Shown here: positions 1 through 11,507 of the stretch, piece after piece
Layout of the letters: each line of letters opens with the position of its first letter
Position numbering within the stretch: position 1 is the stretch's first letter
Assembly (NCBI GenBank): GCA_950295325.1
Contig: OX485807.1
Span: forward strand, 49,506,440-49,570,439
Source: Polytrichum commune
Lineage: Eukaryota > Streptophyta > Polytrichopsida > Polytrichales > Polytrichaceae
Direction of reading: 5' to 3'
Length of the DNA: 64,000 nt
Made by a program: the position numbers and the translations under genes
Notes under the pieces: model-generated
Databases searched by the model: none
What the model saw: only the letters and a program-made list of their open reading frames with translations
What the model was told of the DNA's origin: nothing

Positions 1-694
1 TATGCAGGAGGCGAGCCGTAAAGACAAGATGGAGCCAGAGGTAGATGTGAAGAGCTTTGTGGAGACCGCATACCTGCATCCCTCAATCAAGGCCGCGCCG
101 GTAGATAGCGACAGCGATGATGATGCCGAGACGCTCAGGAAAGGCATAACCCCAAGCGAAAGCCAGGGTTTTCGCAACAGTTTGCATCAACGGTCCATAA
201 GTTATGAACGCAATCTTTCGAGGCGTTGTGCAAGTGGAGAACTGGACAGGATAAACAACCTTTGGAATTCTTCTCCAGGTACTCGACCAAGCCACCGGGA
301 GGGAAGCGACTCGATTTTCGCTTCTCACAGGAGAGGGTCCAACCGTGTGCATGATGCTGGTGACCGTTCTGCCTATTTCGAAGCGGTCAGCGGGTTTTCG
401 AGTCCAGCAGCGTCGAGGGGAAGCTCAAGTCGATATTCCGAGGGCGCCAGCGTTTTATCATCTGCCTTATGGGATGAACATCTTCGTGCATCTCTTAGTT
501 CGTTCCGAGACTTGACAGCTGCTGAGCGCGTCATCACCATTTTAGGAAGCCCCGGTTCCCAATTCCTGACACAACATATCTACTGCAACAACGACGGTAC
601 TCAAAGTGCTTCCGAAACTCATTCCTCTGCCTCTGAACCCGACACAGCAAGAAATCAGCAAACAGAAGAAATATCGGGCCATTTGGAACCATGA
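1..694 (+). CDS. OSCA/CSC1-like osmosensitive cation channel, C-terminal end (partial)
   Basis: This is the 3' end of a gene that begins before the window. The frame is open from the first bases and ends at TGA 692-694. The first residues (LQEASRKD-like, then SFVETAYLHPSIKA) resemble the stretch just after the last membrane helices of plant CSC1/OSCA hyperosmolality-gated calcium-permeable channels, where a 'LQEA...YLQNAYVHPVFK' pattern is usual. The ATG at position 2 aligns inside that stretch, so it is probably an internal methionine. The remaining ~190 residues are a cytosolic, Ser/Arg-rich, low-complexity tail, much longer than the short tail I recall for Arabidopsis OSCA1. No membrane segment lies inside the window. 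The family call rests on a short motif only. Whether an intron lies just upstream cannot be seen. Confidence 0.6.
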   Translation, partial: MQEASRKDKMEPEVDVKSFVETAYLHPSIKAAPVDSDSDDDAETLRKGITPSESQGFRNSLHQRSISYERNLSRRCASGELDRINNLWNSSPGTRPSHREGSDSIFASHRRGSNRVHDAGDRSAYFEAVSGFSSPAASRGSSSRYSEGASVLSSALWDEHLRASLSSFRDLTAAERVITILGSPGSQFLTQHIYCNNDGTQSASETHSSASEPDTARNQQTEEISGHLEP

Positions 695-1809
695 ACTAAA
701 AAATTCCAGACTCTCTGGCCGATATGTAAACACGCCGACTGACTCATGTACACAGATCTCGAGGAGTAATAATCTAGCAGAGCAATTTCTGCTATTCAAC
801 CAGCCTCCAGACTGCGAATCCTCCAGACACAGCCGGGAGGCTATACAGCCATAGTTGTAGACCTATATATGAGAAATAGCCGAGTGCTGCATCTTATTCC
901 CCAAATTGAAACAAATGTATGAGATCGCAGTGTAGCTGTATTTTTAGACAATTGTTTCCTTCTTAGGCACGATAGTGATACATTGTAGATTGTAGTGCAG
1001 GAGTGGATAGTGAGTGTACATGAGGAAGGATTGTGAGATGGAATCGTTAGGGCTTGGGTTTTGCAGTGTCTGCATATTCTCATCTCGAAGCCCAAGGCAA
1101 CTGACTTTCATCTTTCTGAAACAGAGTCTTTATGTGGTTCTAAGAATATCACTTGGTGTAAGACGCCTTTTTATCTTAGGCCCACTTTATGCATTGGCTT
1201 GGAGCTGGCCTAAGCACTGGTCCGATTCATGTGCAATCAAGTCTTCAAATGGGCCCAACATTATCCGCTTTTGCGGGCCCAACCTTGCCACATGTAAAGT
1301 GATGAGGCCTGACTTTAGGTCCTGATGTGTTTGAGGGAAAAATGCAGTGAAGATAGTTAACCTTTTATGGACCTACAATAGAGACATTCATTATCCAACA
1401 GGTGAGCCCAATCCAACCCATGTTGAGAGTTCAAACCAAGGCAAAGCTCGTCCCATTTTCTTCAAGCTAGCATGAAGGGTTGGCGCCAAAATTGTGCCAC
1501 CTAGGATGCCACATGGGATGAGTGAGTGTTTGGGCCAGCTTTGATAAAACTGAGCGATCCTATCTGCCAATTTTTTTAGAGTTCAGATTGGCCCTCAAAC
1601 CAGCCCCCAAGTATAAGTGGCCCTAAGGGTCCTCTATTTTAATCATGACTTTAATCCGGATTAATAAGATGTTGACTTTGTACCTATATGTTTTTGAAAC
1701 CCACAACTAACGCGCCTCAAGTTGGCCACCTTTATTGTACTAAAGGTGGCCATGAGCACTTCCGATCCCACCCACCCATATAAGGGGCTTTATAAAAGAC
1801 CTTTGTGAT
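695..1809. other. 3' flank of the OSCA-like gene, no gene seen
   Basis: AT-rich sequence with only short open frames and no recognisable protein. The first few hundred bases are presumably the 3' UTR of the gene ending at 694. I saw no repeat shared with the rest of the window. Confidence 0.5.
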
Positions 1810-2411
1810 ATTGTTCTCCCTCTTTAGTATGACACGTTTGGGAAACACAAAAAAAGTTGTATTATCAAGGGAATACGAAAACATAAGTAATATGAGCTAT
1901 ATATATATAATGAGTTTAAGCAATATAGGTGGTATGAAATAATAACTTATAACTCCAAAAAAAAATACAAATATTCTCAAGATCTCTTGAAATAGGAGTC
2001 CAAAGATCTCTAGTGTTGCATACCCAAGTTAGCAACTGTCATCTTATCTAACTTCCCTACTAACTTTTGAAAACTATTAATTTCATTAACACCAAAATAT
2101 AAAGAGTTCTCTAATAAGAAACTAGACAACATACTAGGCACTAGTTACCCTAAGTTCCCAATGGTAAGTGAAGTTCCCAAGTAGTTCCCAAGTGAAAATG
2201 TATGTATTTTAGATGTACATAACATAGATGAAAGGAGTTTTAGCATTAACAACCTCTTTAATATGACAAAATGGAGATTCTAAATGTCGTAGTATCGAGT
2301 GTCGTAGTCATAGAAAAGAAGGAGTTTTAAACTAAAAAGTTTGGTCACACAAAAATGTGTCATAAAATTGAGGGTGTCATATAAACGAGTGTCGTATTAA
2401 CGAGGTTAGAA
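1810..2411. mobile_element. possible pogo/mariner-type MITE, diverged
   Basis: The left edge (CTCTTTAGTATGACAC at about 1831) and the reverse complement of the right edge (CTCGTTAATACGACAC at about 2390-2405) form imperfect inverted ends, roughly 70 % alike over ~25 bp. 'CCTCnTTAATAcGACAC' is the style of pogo/Emigrant termini. Internal repeats of GTGTCGTA-type words occur near the right end. No transposase frame is present. The ends are too diverged to fix a target duplication. Confidence 0.3.
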
Positions 2412-3786
2412 TGTACTCCTCTTCCTCTTTTGTCTATCCTCTTGAGGCTCTTGGTGGTTGCGACTCTCAGCTTCTAGAATATGTTTTTGTATCTCTTGAT
2501 TTGTATGAGAGTTTTTTGTGGCTATTGGATTATGCTTTGAGGAGTTTTTGTTTTCTGTTCTTAGTAGTTGTGGTCCTTCATTTGTATTCTCAAAGCTTCT
2601 TTTTTTAGTTTTAGTATCTTGGTAATCTATCTTAATCTATTAGGTTTGAACCATTCTTGAATCTCTCATAGTCTCCTAGTTTTGAATCATTATCGGATCT
2701 CTAATCTTTCATCTCTCTCGGATCTCTCTTTGAATTTTAGATATCATTCTTAGTTTCTACACTTTGAATCATATTGGAATTCTCTTAGTTACTTCACGTC
2801 GAGTCATCACTGAGAGTGTATAGTGGTTGTGGATTTGATTGTGGGAAGAACTGTGTTGACCACATAAGCAGACTGCATAACATGTTCGGAGTGCAGCATC
2901 CAATTGTGCAGTGCAACGTTTGGTTGTTAGTGAGAGCCTCCAAACATAGTCTTCATACTATGTTTGATACTAGAATCGATTAGGAGCTAGTCATGGGGAG
3001 CGACTAAGAGAATCTTATACATGTTTGATCATTGTGAAATAAAGTTATACAGTTCATGAAATTGTTTATGTGAAGTTGTGAATATGGATACCAAATCATA
3101 AATTGTTCACAACATCGTAATGATTTTAGTTGCCTAGCTATATAGTGAATTTGGTTCACAATTTCAATGCATTGGTAGACCCTATTAATAAATGGGTTTG
3201 TATATTCATGAAATTGAATTTGCACTTTTGGGAATTCATCTTACCAAAGGAGTATGTATGTAGAAAACAAAATTTACATGATCCTTAAAGGAGCAACTAT
3301 GAATCATATCCAAGTCATAGTTTTAATTTAGTGTTGGATGGGTGTCTAAAAGCAACCATTAGGGGCAAAGTCTAGTTGTGTCAGCTGTTGGAGCAAATTT
3401 TGTATTATATGCCAGCAATATTGGATGCTTTCCAAGTGGAGGATTGCTATTGGTACCATCAAGCTACAACATTTCAGTTTCAATTTATGCTTCATTTTGT
3501 GGTGGATGTGTTGGTGGAACTATAATTTTTTAATATAATTTTTTTAATATGACTTGATTGGCATTTCAACAATTGGATCCCCCTTGGATTCATCAATTTC
3601 TATTTTGAAGAGACGTTTTTTATGTGGTCACAAACCCTAACTTTAGATGATCAACCAAGAACTTGGGTCCATTTTTGTCTCATGTCAAGCTTGGGTGGAT
3701 GGTGTGTTAAGATAGAGGGCAAATGATGATGTTGAAGGCACATATCATCTTATGTATCACGGATGAATTATTGATCAGAAAGACAC
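2412..3786. other. AT-rich intergenic sequence
   Basis: No supported gene. One 65-residue open frame at 2411-2608 is hydrophobic low-complexity sequence without homology that I recognise. The part after about 3600 may be the eroded upstream portion of the hAT transposase relic that follows. Confidence 0.4.
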
Positions 3787-4335
3787 ACTAGTAGAATGCA
3801 AGATAATGGGAGCTATGTATATGCAAGCAGTTGTGGATAGCTTGAACAAAAGATATCCTGGTTTACATGTTTTCAACGCATCAAAAATTTTCAATCCAAA
3901 GTATTATTCAAGTGATGAACAAGTTCATATAATTATGTTAGAGCATGGTTGGAGAGATTGATCACAAAATTTGGATTGGCAACAGTTGAAAGTGATGCAA
4001 GGAGAGCTAAGTTGCTTGAGTTTGTAAAAACTTTGAGGCATGAATGCGAATAAATTATTGTATGAGGCATAGCAAATTTGTTGGGGGCATCATCGAACGG
4101 TACACCAATTGGCCACATCTCATGAAACTTTGGCAAAAAAATACTTGTCAAATTCCCTCCAATGATGCAATTTCTACAAGGGGATTTTCGAAACAAATTG
4201 TTGTCAAGAGCCACTTGCGAGCTTCATTAAAGTTGGACACTTTGGATGCTTTAATGCAAGTATCATTAAAAGATTAAAGGTGGAGAATATGCATTGGAGG
4301 GCAATGTTTGAGTTATGACACAACATGAGAGGAAT
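3787..4335 (+). pseudogene. hAT-superfamily transposase relic (C-terminal region)
   Basis: Two frames together resemble the C-terminal half of plant hAT/zinc-finger-type transposases. At 3787-3961 the translation contains VDSLNKRYPGLHVFNASKIF, then a 'NPKYYSSD' stretch, like the 'DSLxxRFPxLxLFxAxKLFxPxxYP' block. At 4090-4277 it reads LMKLWQKNTCQIPSNDAIST, then GFSKQxVVKSHLRASLKLDT, then LDALMQVSL, which matches the hAT dimerisation region ('ERGFSRQNxIKxHLRxRLxxxTLDALMxxSL'). A TGA at 3959-3961, a frame change and a stop near 4051 break it. No terminal repeats were found, so this is an old fragment. It could instead derive from a domesticated hAT-like gene, but the breaks argue that it is dead. 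Confidence 0.6.
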
Positions 4336-6519
4336 TGGAGAGTTCTTAGTTTGGACCAAATAATATAAAAATTTCAAACTCCTCTACATTTATTTTTGAA
4401 AGAATATGATTTGATCTTCAACTTTGTGTGACAGATTAAGATTTTGTGTGAAAAATTACCCATAACCAGCAAGTCGTATTGAATATCTCCCTTGTATAAG
4501 GAACTGGAGGTCATGTCAAATGTATAGATAAAACCACCCAATACTAGCACAAACCTTCCATTCAGCCAACAATCATCCTCCCTTGCCGTCGCAACTTCAG
4601 TTGTACTTACAAGTCGAAGATTTGTTTGACATAAACATGTGCGAGAATATTCTATTTTAAAGCCACACACTCAAAATGAAGTTTTGAAATGCAGTAATAA
4701 TGGTGGAATAAAAGCAACATGGTCAAGACAACAACTTCAAATTTCCATGCAGGCATGTATGTACAAGGTTCTGCTAGTAGAATTTACTTATTGACATGAC
4801 ATTGCAAGTGACATAAAAGAGTCTTTGTACTCTCTTAGTCAATTCTTCTCTTTGAGCTATTGTACCATACTTTGCATTCCATATCTGACATTGTTACTTC
4901 ATGAACCTTGGTTGGCAGCTGGGAGCTGAGATTCTTTCGAGTAACCTTTACGGCGTCAGGAGCACCTTGAACATGAACCCAGATCCAAGCCACCACAATA
5001 TCTTCAGCCCTACTCACATGGCTTCAATTAAACAACACATCTTTGTATAATTAGGTTAAGTTTTTTACCACCAGACTACAATAAAATTGACATGTTGACC
5101 GCATAAATACAATTCTAGAGGTACAACTGGACAATAAACTCCACGTATCGCTCAGTACAGGGTATTTCATTGGCAAGTATGAACTCAATACACAATTGCT
5201 TTGGCAGTGACTGGACATCAATGCATCAACATGTTGATGTTCCAGCATTTTCAACAGGTCGCAGAACTGGATATCAAGAGCCATTTATGGGCCCAAAAAG
5301 GATGCTACAGTATGAGCAAAGGATTCATGCTCAATAATTGCAAAGCATCACCTTACCTTATTGTCATCAACAATATGTATGCTGAAACATAAAATCTCGG
5401 GAAGAGGTATTTCCTGCTGCCCACTTTTTTGTTCTTTTTTCCTTATAAGATAATGCTGGAGAGGTAACAATCTCCGTCTTCTGTGCACAAGTCAAGCAGT
5501 GTTCCGGAAGGTGGTTGGGTGAAGGTTGCAGCCAGCATCTAAGACCTGCAGAAGGATCCTTTTGATTTTTGGATACATCGGCGCCTTATAGACATGCTAG
5601 TCTGAACAACCCACCAGGATGCACTCAGTTAGATCTCATTTGTACCACATGTCCTATGAGCATTCCCTGCTCTACAACAAAATTAGTATAAAGTGACAAC
5701 TCTAGAATAATAGGTTCTAGAGTTGCCCATTTTTCCATCATTGTTTTCTCTTCCTAAAGTGCTAAATAACTTCCTAGGGTTGCCCATTTTTCCATCAACT
5801 CTAGGAAGTCATTTAGCATATTCTGGTGATTTGTGTCTTACGAGGACCACAAACCAGTAGGCCTGTACAATTTTGGGCAATTGGCACAAATATCACACCA
5901 AACTCTGGAGAAAAATTGGCCAGAAATGCACATGCCTGCCAGCTGAGATTTTGAAATTGGAGCATCAGTAAGTCAGTGGTGACTACAGGTGGACAATTTA
6001 ACGAGAATCACCTCCCTTCCGCTCATGCTCTAAAATGATGAGCATTATAATCACCCGTTGACCACAGAAATGCAACCACTAACCATAGACTGTTTAAAGC
6101 TGCCATTGCCTCAATAAATCAAATGCAGCAAATCTATGCATTGCCACATAAATGCCCCTCAGTAAGTATACACATGGCACATCCATACATTTGTGAATTG
6201 AACCAAAAATGGGCTTGCAACAACTCTGCAATACTTCAATTCCTACACAGCAGGAACCTGCAACTTTCTACCTTGAAATTTGACCATTTTCAGTTGCTTT
6301 CTAACTAAGACATTGTACTAAATCAGCTCAAGAGAATATATAGGACTTGGACATGGTATTCACTTTGACTATTACTCCAAGGTTGCACAAAGAGAAATCA
6401 AACAAATATTGTACTGTAACCAACTATTGTCTGGCAGAAACAACTATTGTTCTGAAACCAAGTATTGTCTGGCAGAAAAGTTGATCATGCTTTCCAACAG
6501 ATAAATACTGTTTAAGTAC
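4336..6519. other. Intergenic/possible 3' region of the DUF593 gene
   Basis: No gene supported. If the DUF593 gene on the minus strand has a further 3' exon after the donor-like CAG|GTACTT at 6520/6519, it would lie here, but I could not identify it. The tract contains two 21-bp direct repeats (about 5711 and 5772) and a hairpin with 24-bp arms at 5759-5819. Confidence 0.4.
5759..5819. repeat. Imperfect hairpin with 24-bp arms
   Basis: The left arm, 5759-5782, begins GTGCTAAATAACTTCC. The right arm, 5796-5819, is its inverse with about 3 mismatches, and the loop is 13 nt. The word GTTGCCCATTTTTCCATCA also occurs as a direct repeat just upstream (about 5714). It resembles a decayed foldback insertion. 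Confidence 0.5.
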
Positions 6520-7346
6520 CTGAGACTGAAATGTAAGTAGCACTGAATCCTTAAGCCGCATTTCCTTTTCCTCCATTACAAGCAGCTCATACAACTGCTG
6601 AGAAATCTCTTGTGGAAGCTTCATCTCCCCATTCTCCTTCCTCAGTGTTTCAATTGTCTGCCTCATTACATACTTATCAGTCTCCAGTCACTTCAATAGA
6701 ATTGTCAATTTTTTTACCTCTTCTTCCATTAAGGTCTTTATATATCTTCTCCTGGGTAATGACGCATGTGTAAATCCTTGTACTGTACCCTTCCTTCAAT
6801 AGCTTCCCGCTCAGTTACACAATCTATAGTATCTTGAGCGAGAATTGTGGTCTGACTCGGGCAATCCAACTCTTGTTCGTCCCTGTTTCGAGGGTCGTCT
6901 TCTTCAAGATTGGCAGAATCTGCCTTCCCAAGACACTCCAAGAAATAGGTTGATACATCTCCACAACTGATGAATCGTAAAAGTTCCCTACACCCTCCGT
7001 GAAAACCACGGGACCTTCATACATAGAATTTTTAACCTCGTAGTCATCCTGCACATATACAGCTTCGTTTGGACATTCTTGTGAGCTTTCCATGAATATC
7101 CTACATGCGCCATCGTCATCAACTCTTCCATCATTTACACCTGTCATCTACTGTTATTCGTCAATTCTGCTCTTTCCAAGTGAGACATTTCAACCCAGCC
7201 TCGCTCCATACAATCTCCTTCTGCAAAAAGATGGCGCCGCAGTGAGTCATCTCTGGTGATCTCTTGCATGGAAGTGTCATGCTTCTTTAATCTCATGGAA
7301 CTTGAGTCTCCTTGTGATGGACTTTGTGGTTTAGACCTAGATTTCA
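6520..7346 (-). pseudogene. DUF593/MyoB-like gene, 3' part, broken by frame changes and an in-frame TGA
   Basis: Downstream of the intact exon 7347-8813, coding-like sequence continues on the minus strand but hops between frames: 7350-7144, 7147-6824, 6941-6738, then 6780-6520. The last segment is clearly the conserved C-terminal coiled coil of this family. It reads YIKTLMEEEVKKLTILLK, then a TGA at 6690-6688, then LETDKYVMRQTIETLRKENG and QEISQQLYEL. In relatives the stop position is an ordinary residue inside 'LTERLQALEADRxFxxxTI'. A good donor (CAG|GTACTT) follows at 6520. Some frame changes could be short introns: for instance CCAA|GTAACC near 7367 with acceptor CTTTTTGCAG near 7221 joins frames cleanly. 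I found no intron that removes the TGA and keeps the conserved residues on both sides. So this is either a decaying gene or an assembly/sequence error. Confidence 0.55.
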
Positions 7347-8813
7347 GCACTTTTGGGTCAGGTTACTTGGATGTAAGGTCCTTATTTGTTGTTGAAGCTG
7401 CCCCTCCAACTTCCACACATACTCCAACATTGAAATCCTTTTCTCTTCTATACATCTATCCTCACTATCTTTATCAAGAGTATTCAGTGCCCTTCCCTGG
7501 AAACCACGAGAGCTCCAGCTCCTTTTCAAGCTGATGAACTTAGTATCCTCGGGTTTCTGATCATTCCTATTACCTAATTCCCCGATCTGGTTCCCCTCAC
7601 TTTCAACAAGATCTTGCGAACTATTCTCAAGACCTGTCTGAAGCGAATGTAACAGTGGAGCATTCTCATTTTCATCCTCTTCATTCGAAACAACACTATC
7701 TTGCAGTGAGGTTTTCAAGTTTGGATTGCAGGTTGCATTATCGAAAACAACAGACTCCTGTAGATGACTGGGAAAAGGTTCATAAATTCCTTCTAGTGAA
7801 AATTCAGATGTCAAAATTTGGGTATCAGCCTTATCTATCCTATTAAGATATCTACTCTCTGACTGACCTTCATTGATAACCTTTGCGCGCGCACCTATCT
7901 TTACAGTTTCTATCATCATTTCTGGTTCAGCAATTTGTACGTTCCTCCTTGGTTCAGCAACCATTTCCTGGAAACTAAATGTATGCCTTCCCACCTCATC
8001 TCTCTCCCCCTCCATCAGAAGAAGACTGTCCAGCGTTTCTCGGCACACACGTACCTCATCCTCCAAGGCGATCTTCTCTTCTTCGTGGTTCACAATGATA
8101 TCCTGCAGAACTTCTATAGCCTCCTGGTCATACAACACATTTTCCATAACCATACGCTGAAATTGTCGAGCTTCTAGTTGTAACGCAGCTTTCTCTTCCT
8201 GTAAACGAGAAATCATGGCCAAAGCTTCACTAGCAGCTGTAGCAGAAGAATTTCTCTCCTGGTCTAGTTCCACGTATAAGGCAGCAAGAGCTTCGCGTTC
8301 CGCTTTAAGAGCTTCCATCAATTCTTTGTCTCTTAACTCTTGCTTCCTGTCTGCAGATTCTTGAACTTTGCAATCCTCCAAATCCGATGTTGCGAAATTG
8401 ATAGATGATGATGGACTTCCACTCTCAGTTTCCTCACAAGAGTCCCCCATTGACATTTCAATAACCTCACCATGCCTATACTCCACTGGAATAAGAACAG
8501 TTGAACACTCCGCAGATGCTCCTCTGCAAAAGTTTCCAGAAATTTCTTTGTCCCGAAGAGGAACAGAGCGACTTCTTATTAGACTGGAATCCTCCACAAC
8601 GAAGCCCCTTTCCTTTTCCCCTTGCTGAACATGTGCAGAACAGAGAACACAAGGAACGTACAAGCCAGAGGCTCTTATAATTCTGAGAGTGAGGAAGTGG
8701 AGAAGAGCACACGCGAGAATCAAAACAGCTACAACCACGTCTATGCAAGCTTGCAACAAGGAAGCTAAACTCCATTCTAACGCGACGCTATTCTGTATAT
8801 TTCTCCGTGCCAT
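7347..8813 (-). CDS. GTD-binding (DUF593) membrane protein, myosin-binding-protein-like, first exon
   Basis: 489 codons are open from ATG 8813. In-frame codons further upstream are not ATG, so this is the best start. Residues 20-46 form one membrane helix. They are followed by a VPCVLCSAH motif, like the 'PCxxCSRxDH' motif of MyoB/FLOURY1-like proteins. Residues 160-262 match the GTD-binding domain: a heptad-rich coiled coil (ALKAEREALAALYVELDQER, then AMISRLQEEKAAL and ARQFQRMVMENVLYDQEAIE). Relatives are receptors for class XI myosins on endomembrane vesicles, binding the myosin globular tail; for this protein that is inference. The rest of the exon is acidic and low-complexity, and ends with a second coiled-coil start (MLEYVWKLEGQLQQQ). 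The frame stops at TGA 7346-7344. The usual C-terminal coiled coil is found downstream, but in a damaged state (see 6520-7346), so the locus may be a pseudogene despite this clean exon. Confidence 0.7.
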
Positions 8814-9017
8814 CACCAGTCTGCCCGTTGCTCTCACTACAAGTTACATTTTGTAAACGGTTTTTCAAGGTTTCTTGAATCCGTGAGCGCAGCGTAACAT
8901 GGATATCCCCCGTCAGTCACTGTTGCCATTGTGTACCGTGTAGGAAGAAGTGAAAATCCGTCGAGGGAGCCTGAGAAGCCACGGAGTTTAAGCAGAAGCG
9001 AGGTAACTGCAAGCACG

Positions 9018-9690
9018 GACAGAAAGAAAATAAAGTGAATTGATTTAGAACCACTACAAGTTGTGGATCACAGAGGATAAAAGATTACGCAAGCCTTGCA
9101 ATACGAGCTGGGATTGTGTAACAATCAGTTCTGACCAACGGCGCTACAAACTTCTGAAGTCTCACATCTTTCTCAAACACAAATTTGCACTGCTTGTGAC
9201 AATTCGAATTCTGGGCTAAGGGACCAAACGCTTGCAATCGTGATAACTATCTGCTCCCCCAGTGGACAAGAAATTCCACTCCTCGGTGCGACGCTTCTGA
9301 TCCGCAGTTACGGCTACTTCTTTACGCTTCTCGCTATAAGGTTCAATAAGGACGAAAAGAACATAAGTGAATCAGTTTAGTAGCACTATAAGTTGTGGAT
9401 CACAGATGACATACAACTACAAAAGCCTTGCAATACGAGCTAGAGTTGTATACCAATCAGTTCCGACCAACAGCAGGTAGCGTACAAACTTCTGCAATCT
9501 CACATCTTTCTCAAGCGCAAGTTTGCATCGCTTGTGGCGATTTAAATTGCCGGCTATGGCACCAAACGACTGACATCGTAAATTACATCTGCTCCTCCAC
9601 AGGCGAAAAGAAATCGCACTCCTCGGTGCGCGCTTCTGAGCCGCAAGTACGGCTACTTCCTCTCTACAATTCTCGCAGTAACATTCCTCC
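9018..9690. repeat. Tandem duplication, 2 x about 332 bp, upstream of the DUF593 gene
   Basis: Copy 1 runs from about 9018 to 9349 and copy 2 from about 9350 to 9690. Matching anchors are AAGTTGTGGATCACAGA (9058 and 9390), GCCTTGCAATACGAGCT (9092 and 9425), CTCACATCTTTCTCAA (9160 and 9498) and ACTCCTCGGTGCG. Identity looks like 75-80 % with small indels. Neither strand keeps a frame through both copies, so this looks like promoter or 5'-leader DNA, not a duplicated exon. It lies 205-880 bp upstream of the ATG at 8813. Confidence 0.75.
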
Positions 9691-10430
9691 CCTCTTGTGA
9701 ACTCTACAATATTGCGATCGCTCTACTCCAGGATCACATCCCTTGGCAATCAATAAAGCGACTACCACTTCAGTCAACACGCAGTTCCAACCACTCCAGA
9801 CGCAGTCCTCCGCCATATCATTTGCCTCCCCCGTGTCCTCACCCTAACCCGTCGCAAACATATAAAGCACCAAAACTAACTTGTAACCTCGAAACCGATA
9901 CACAAAACACATTCTCCGAGGTCAAAGCTCTGCCACCTCGATGAGCGCCAGGAGCTCCACGGTCGTCGCAGCTCGGCGACTACGCTCAAACAGGATTGGA
10001 ACTCTCAACTTCTGCTTACTCCTTGCCTTCTCCCGACAAGAATCCAGCTCCATCCTTGGAAGGAGCGCGACCATGTTGACGATGATGCGTCAAACTTACC
10101 TGTTACTGTAGGTGCGGTGACTTGATGAATGATTACGTTTCTTTTTGATGCGAGAGAGCAGTAGGTACCGTAAGATTATGATGAGTTTCTAAAAAAAAAT
10201 AGAGAAAGAAGCGTGACAGGATTGGTGCGAGGAGCCTTGATTAGGTTAAATAAGCAAGCAAACAAGCACGGCAAGTATTGAAGACAGCGAGGAGCTCGTT
10301 GCTTTTCGTACTTCAACTTAAGTTCCACGGGAGGGAAGCGGACAAGATTGAGTTGCCGAACCAACGGCAACGGCAGTTACAGACGTGACGGCAGTCTCAG
10401 TTACGTCAACTGCCAGTTTGGTGAACGGCA
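9691..10430. other. Upstream flank of the DUF593 gene, no gene seen
   Basis: Moderately GC-rich compared with the surroundings, with short frames on both strands and no recognisable product. No repeat shared elsewhere was seen. Confidence 0.4.
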
Positions 10431-10433
10431 ACA

Positions 10434-10483
10434 TAGGAGGGGGAGGGGGAGGGGGAGGGGGAGGGGAAGGGGGATTGTTGAAG
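10434..10483 (+). repeat. G-rich (GGGGGA)n microsatellite
   Basis: Five or more runs of 3-5 G separated by single A residues. The run geometry satisfies a G-quadruplex pattern on the plus strand. An imperfect inverted repeat rich in CGGGTAT/ATACCCG words follows at 10487-10550. Confidence 0.85.
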
Positions 10484-10664
10484 CCGGGTATCGATAGGGG
10501 TGTCTATACGGGTATGTATATGGGTATAATATACCCGACCCGGATGGTATTACATCCTTGCGTGCCAATGTTGATATCCACTTGATATGTGTACATATAT
10601 CATTGCGAAGTTTCATGGGTTTCACTTATATACTCATGGTAGTTTTATGAATATTCTTCTCTTT

Positions 10665-10835
10665 TCTTTTCTTTGTTTTTTTGAGACAGAAGGCCGACAT
10701 GCTAGTGTCAAAGCACATGAGGCAATTGACCACCTGGTAAGTTTTCATGTTAAGTAGAGAGGAGATTTCACAGACGGGAATCGAACCGCCGACCTCTTCC
10801 TTGAGATTTGGGTATCTCTCCACCATCGTCTAGTA
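10665..10835 (-). mobile_element. tRNA-derived SINE-like element, family 2
   Basis: On the minus strand there is an A-box-like TGGTGGAGAG (about 10816-10825) followed about 30 nt later by a near-perfect B box GGTTCGATTCC (10777-10787), the internal RNA polymerase III promoter arrangement. About 100 bp further on is an A-rich tail (AAAAAAACAAAGAAAAG at about 10665-10685). It does not fold into a complete tRNA, so a SINE is more likely than a tRNA gene. Target duplications were not established. Confidence 0.5.
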
Positions 10836-11507
10836 ATTTAGGGTCATCTCAGACCAATGTTATGCATATTCTAAACTCCTAAGAGATTGTGCAACCAAAA
10901 ATGGTCATCAACAAACCTAGGCATGAGGTCATATTCAAGTATTGGGTTTTTTTTTTTTTTCAAAGCAATCTATGTGAGTATGAGCCCGATTATGTATCTC
11001 TAGGTGCCTCTAGTTTGGGTATCAATGTCTAGAAGGAGGCACAACTTCACCGATTAGTGTGAAGGTATCAATTTTTTAATAAGGGGGGCATTAAAAAACC
11101 AGTCTAAAAACACCACCTGTAATTCCATTAGGTGTCTAATGGCAAAAACTTCAACCCTAGGCAGACCAAGAATCCAAAATATTGTTAGAGGGGCAAGTTG
11201 ACTCCTTACCCGCTCTATCAGACCCCAAAAAAATCAAGATGTTGGACCGCAAGAGTGAAAGGGGGGTCTAGAATGACATGTGGCCTCCCCACACCAAATT
11301 CGATTCAGTTGTCCTCAACTTCAAAGACAAGCTGCAAACTCCATTTGCGCAGCAGTTTCAAGCTCTAAGCCTTGGAAAAGGGGTTGCTTCAATCCTTGGC
11401 ACTATCTGGATATTGTCCAAATGCGCAGCGGTCAATAGTAGCCAATGACTTCAACAAATTTCGAGTTGCCATAGCATTGGTTTGCTTCATCGCCAAGATG
11501 ATCAACT
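10836..11507. other. Intergenic; possible further LINE remnants
   Basis: No intact gene. It lies directly 3' (minus strand) of the LINE endonuclease relic and probably includes eroded LINE sequence, but no reverse transcriptase motif could be read. Confidence 0.35.

Noticed and set aside
4835-5017. A 60-codon minus-strand frame (AEDIVVAWIWVHVQGAPDAV...) as a last exon of the DUF593 gene
   Set aside because: The composition looks coding-like, but no splice junction links it convincingly and it does not match the family C-terminus.
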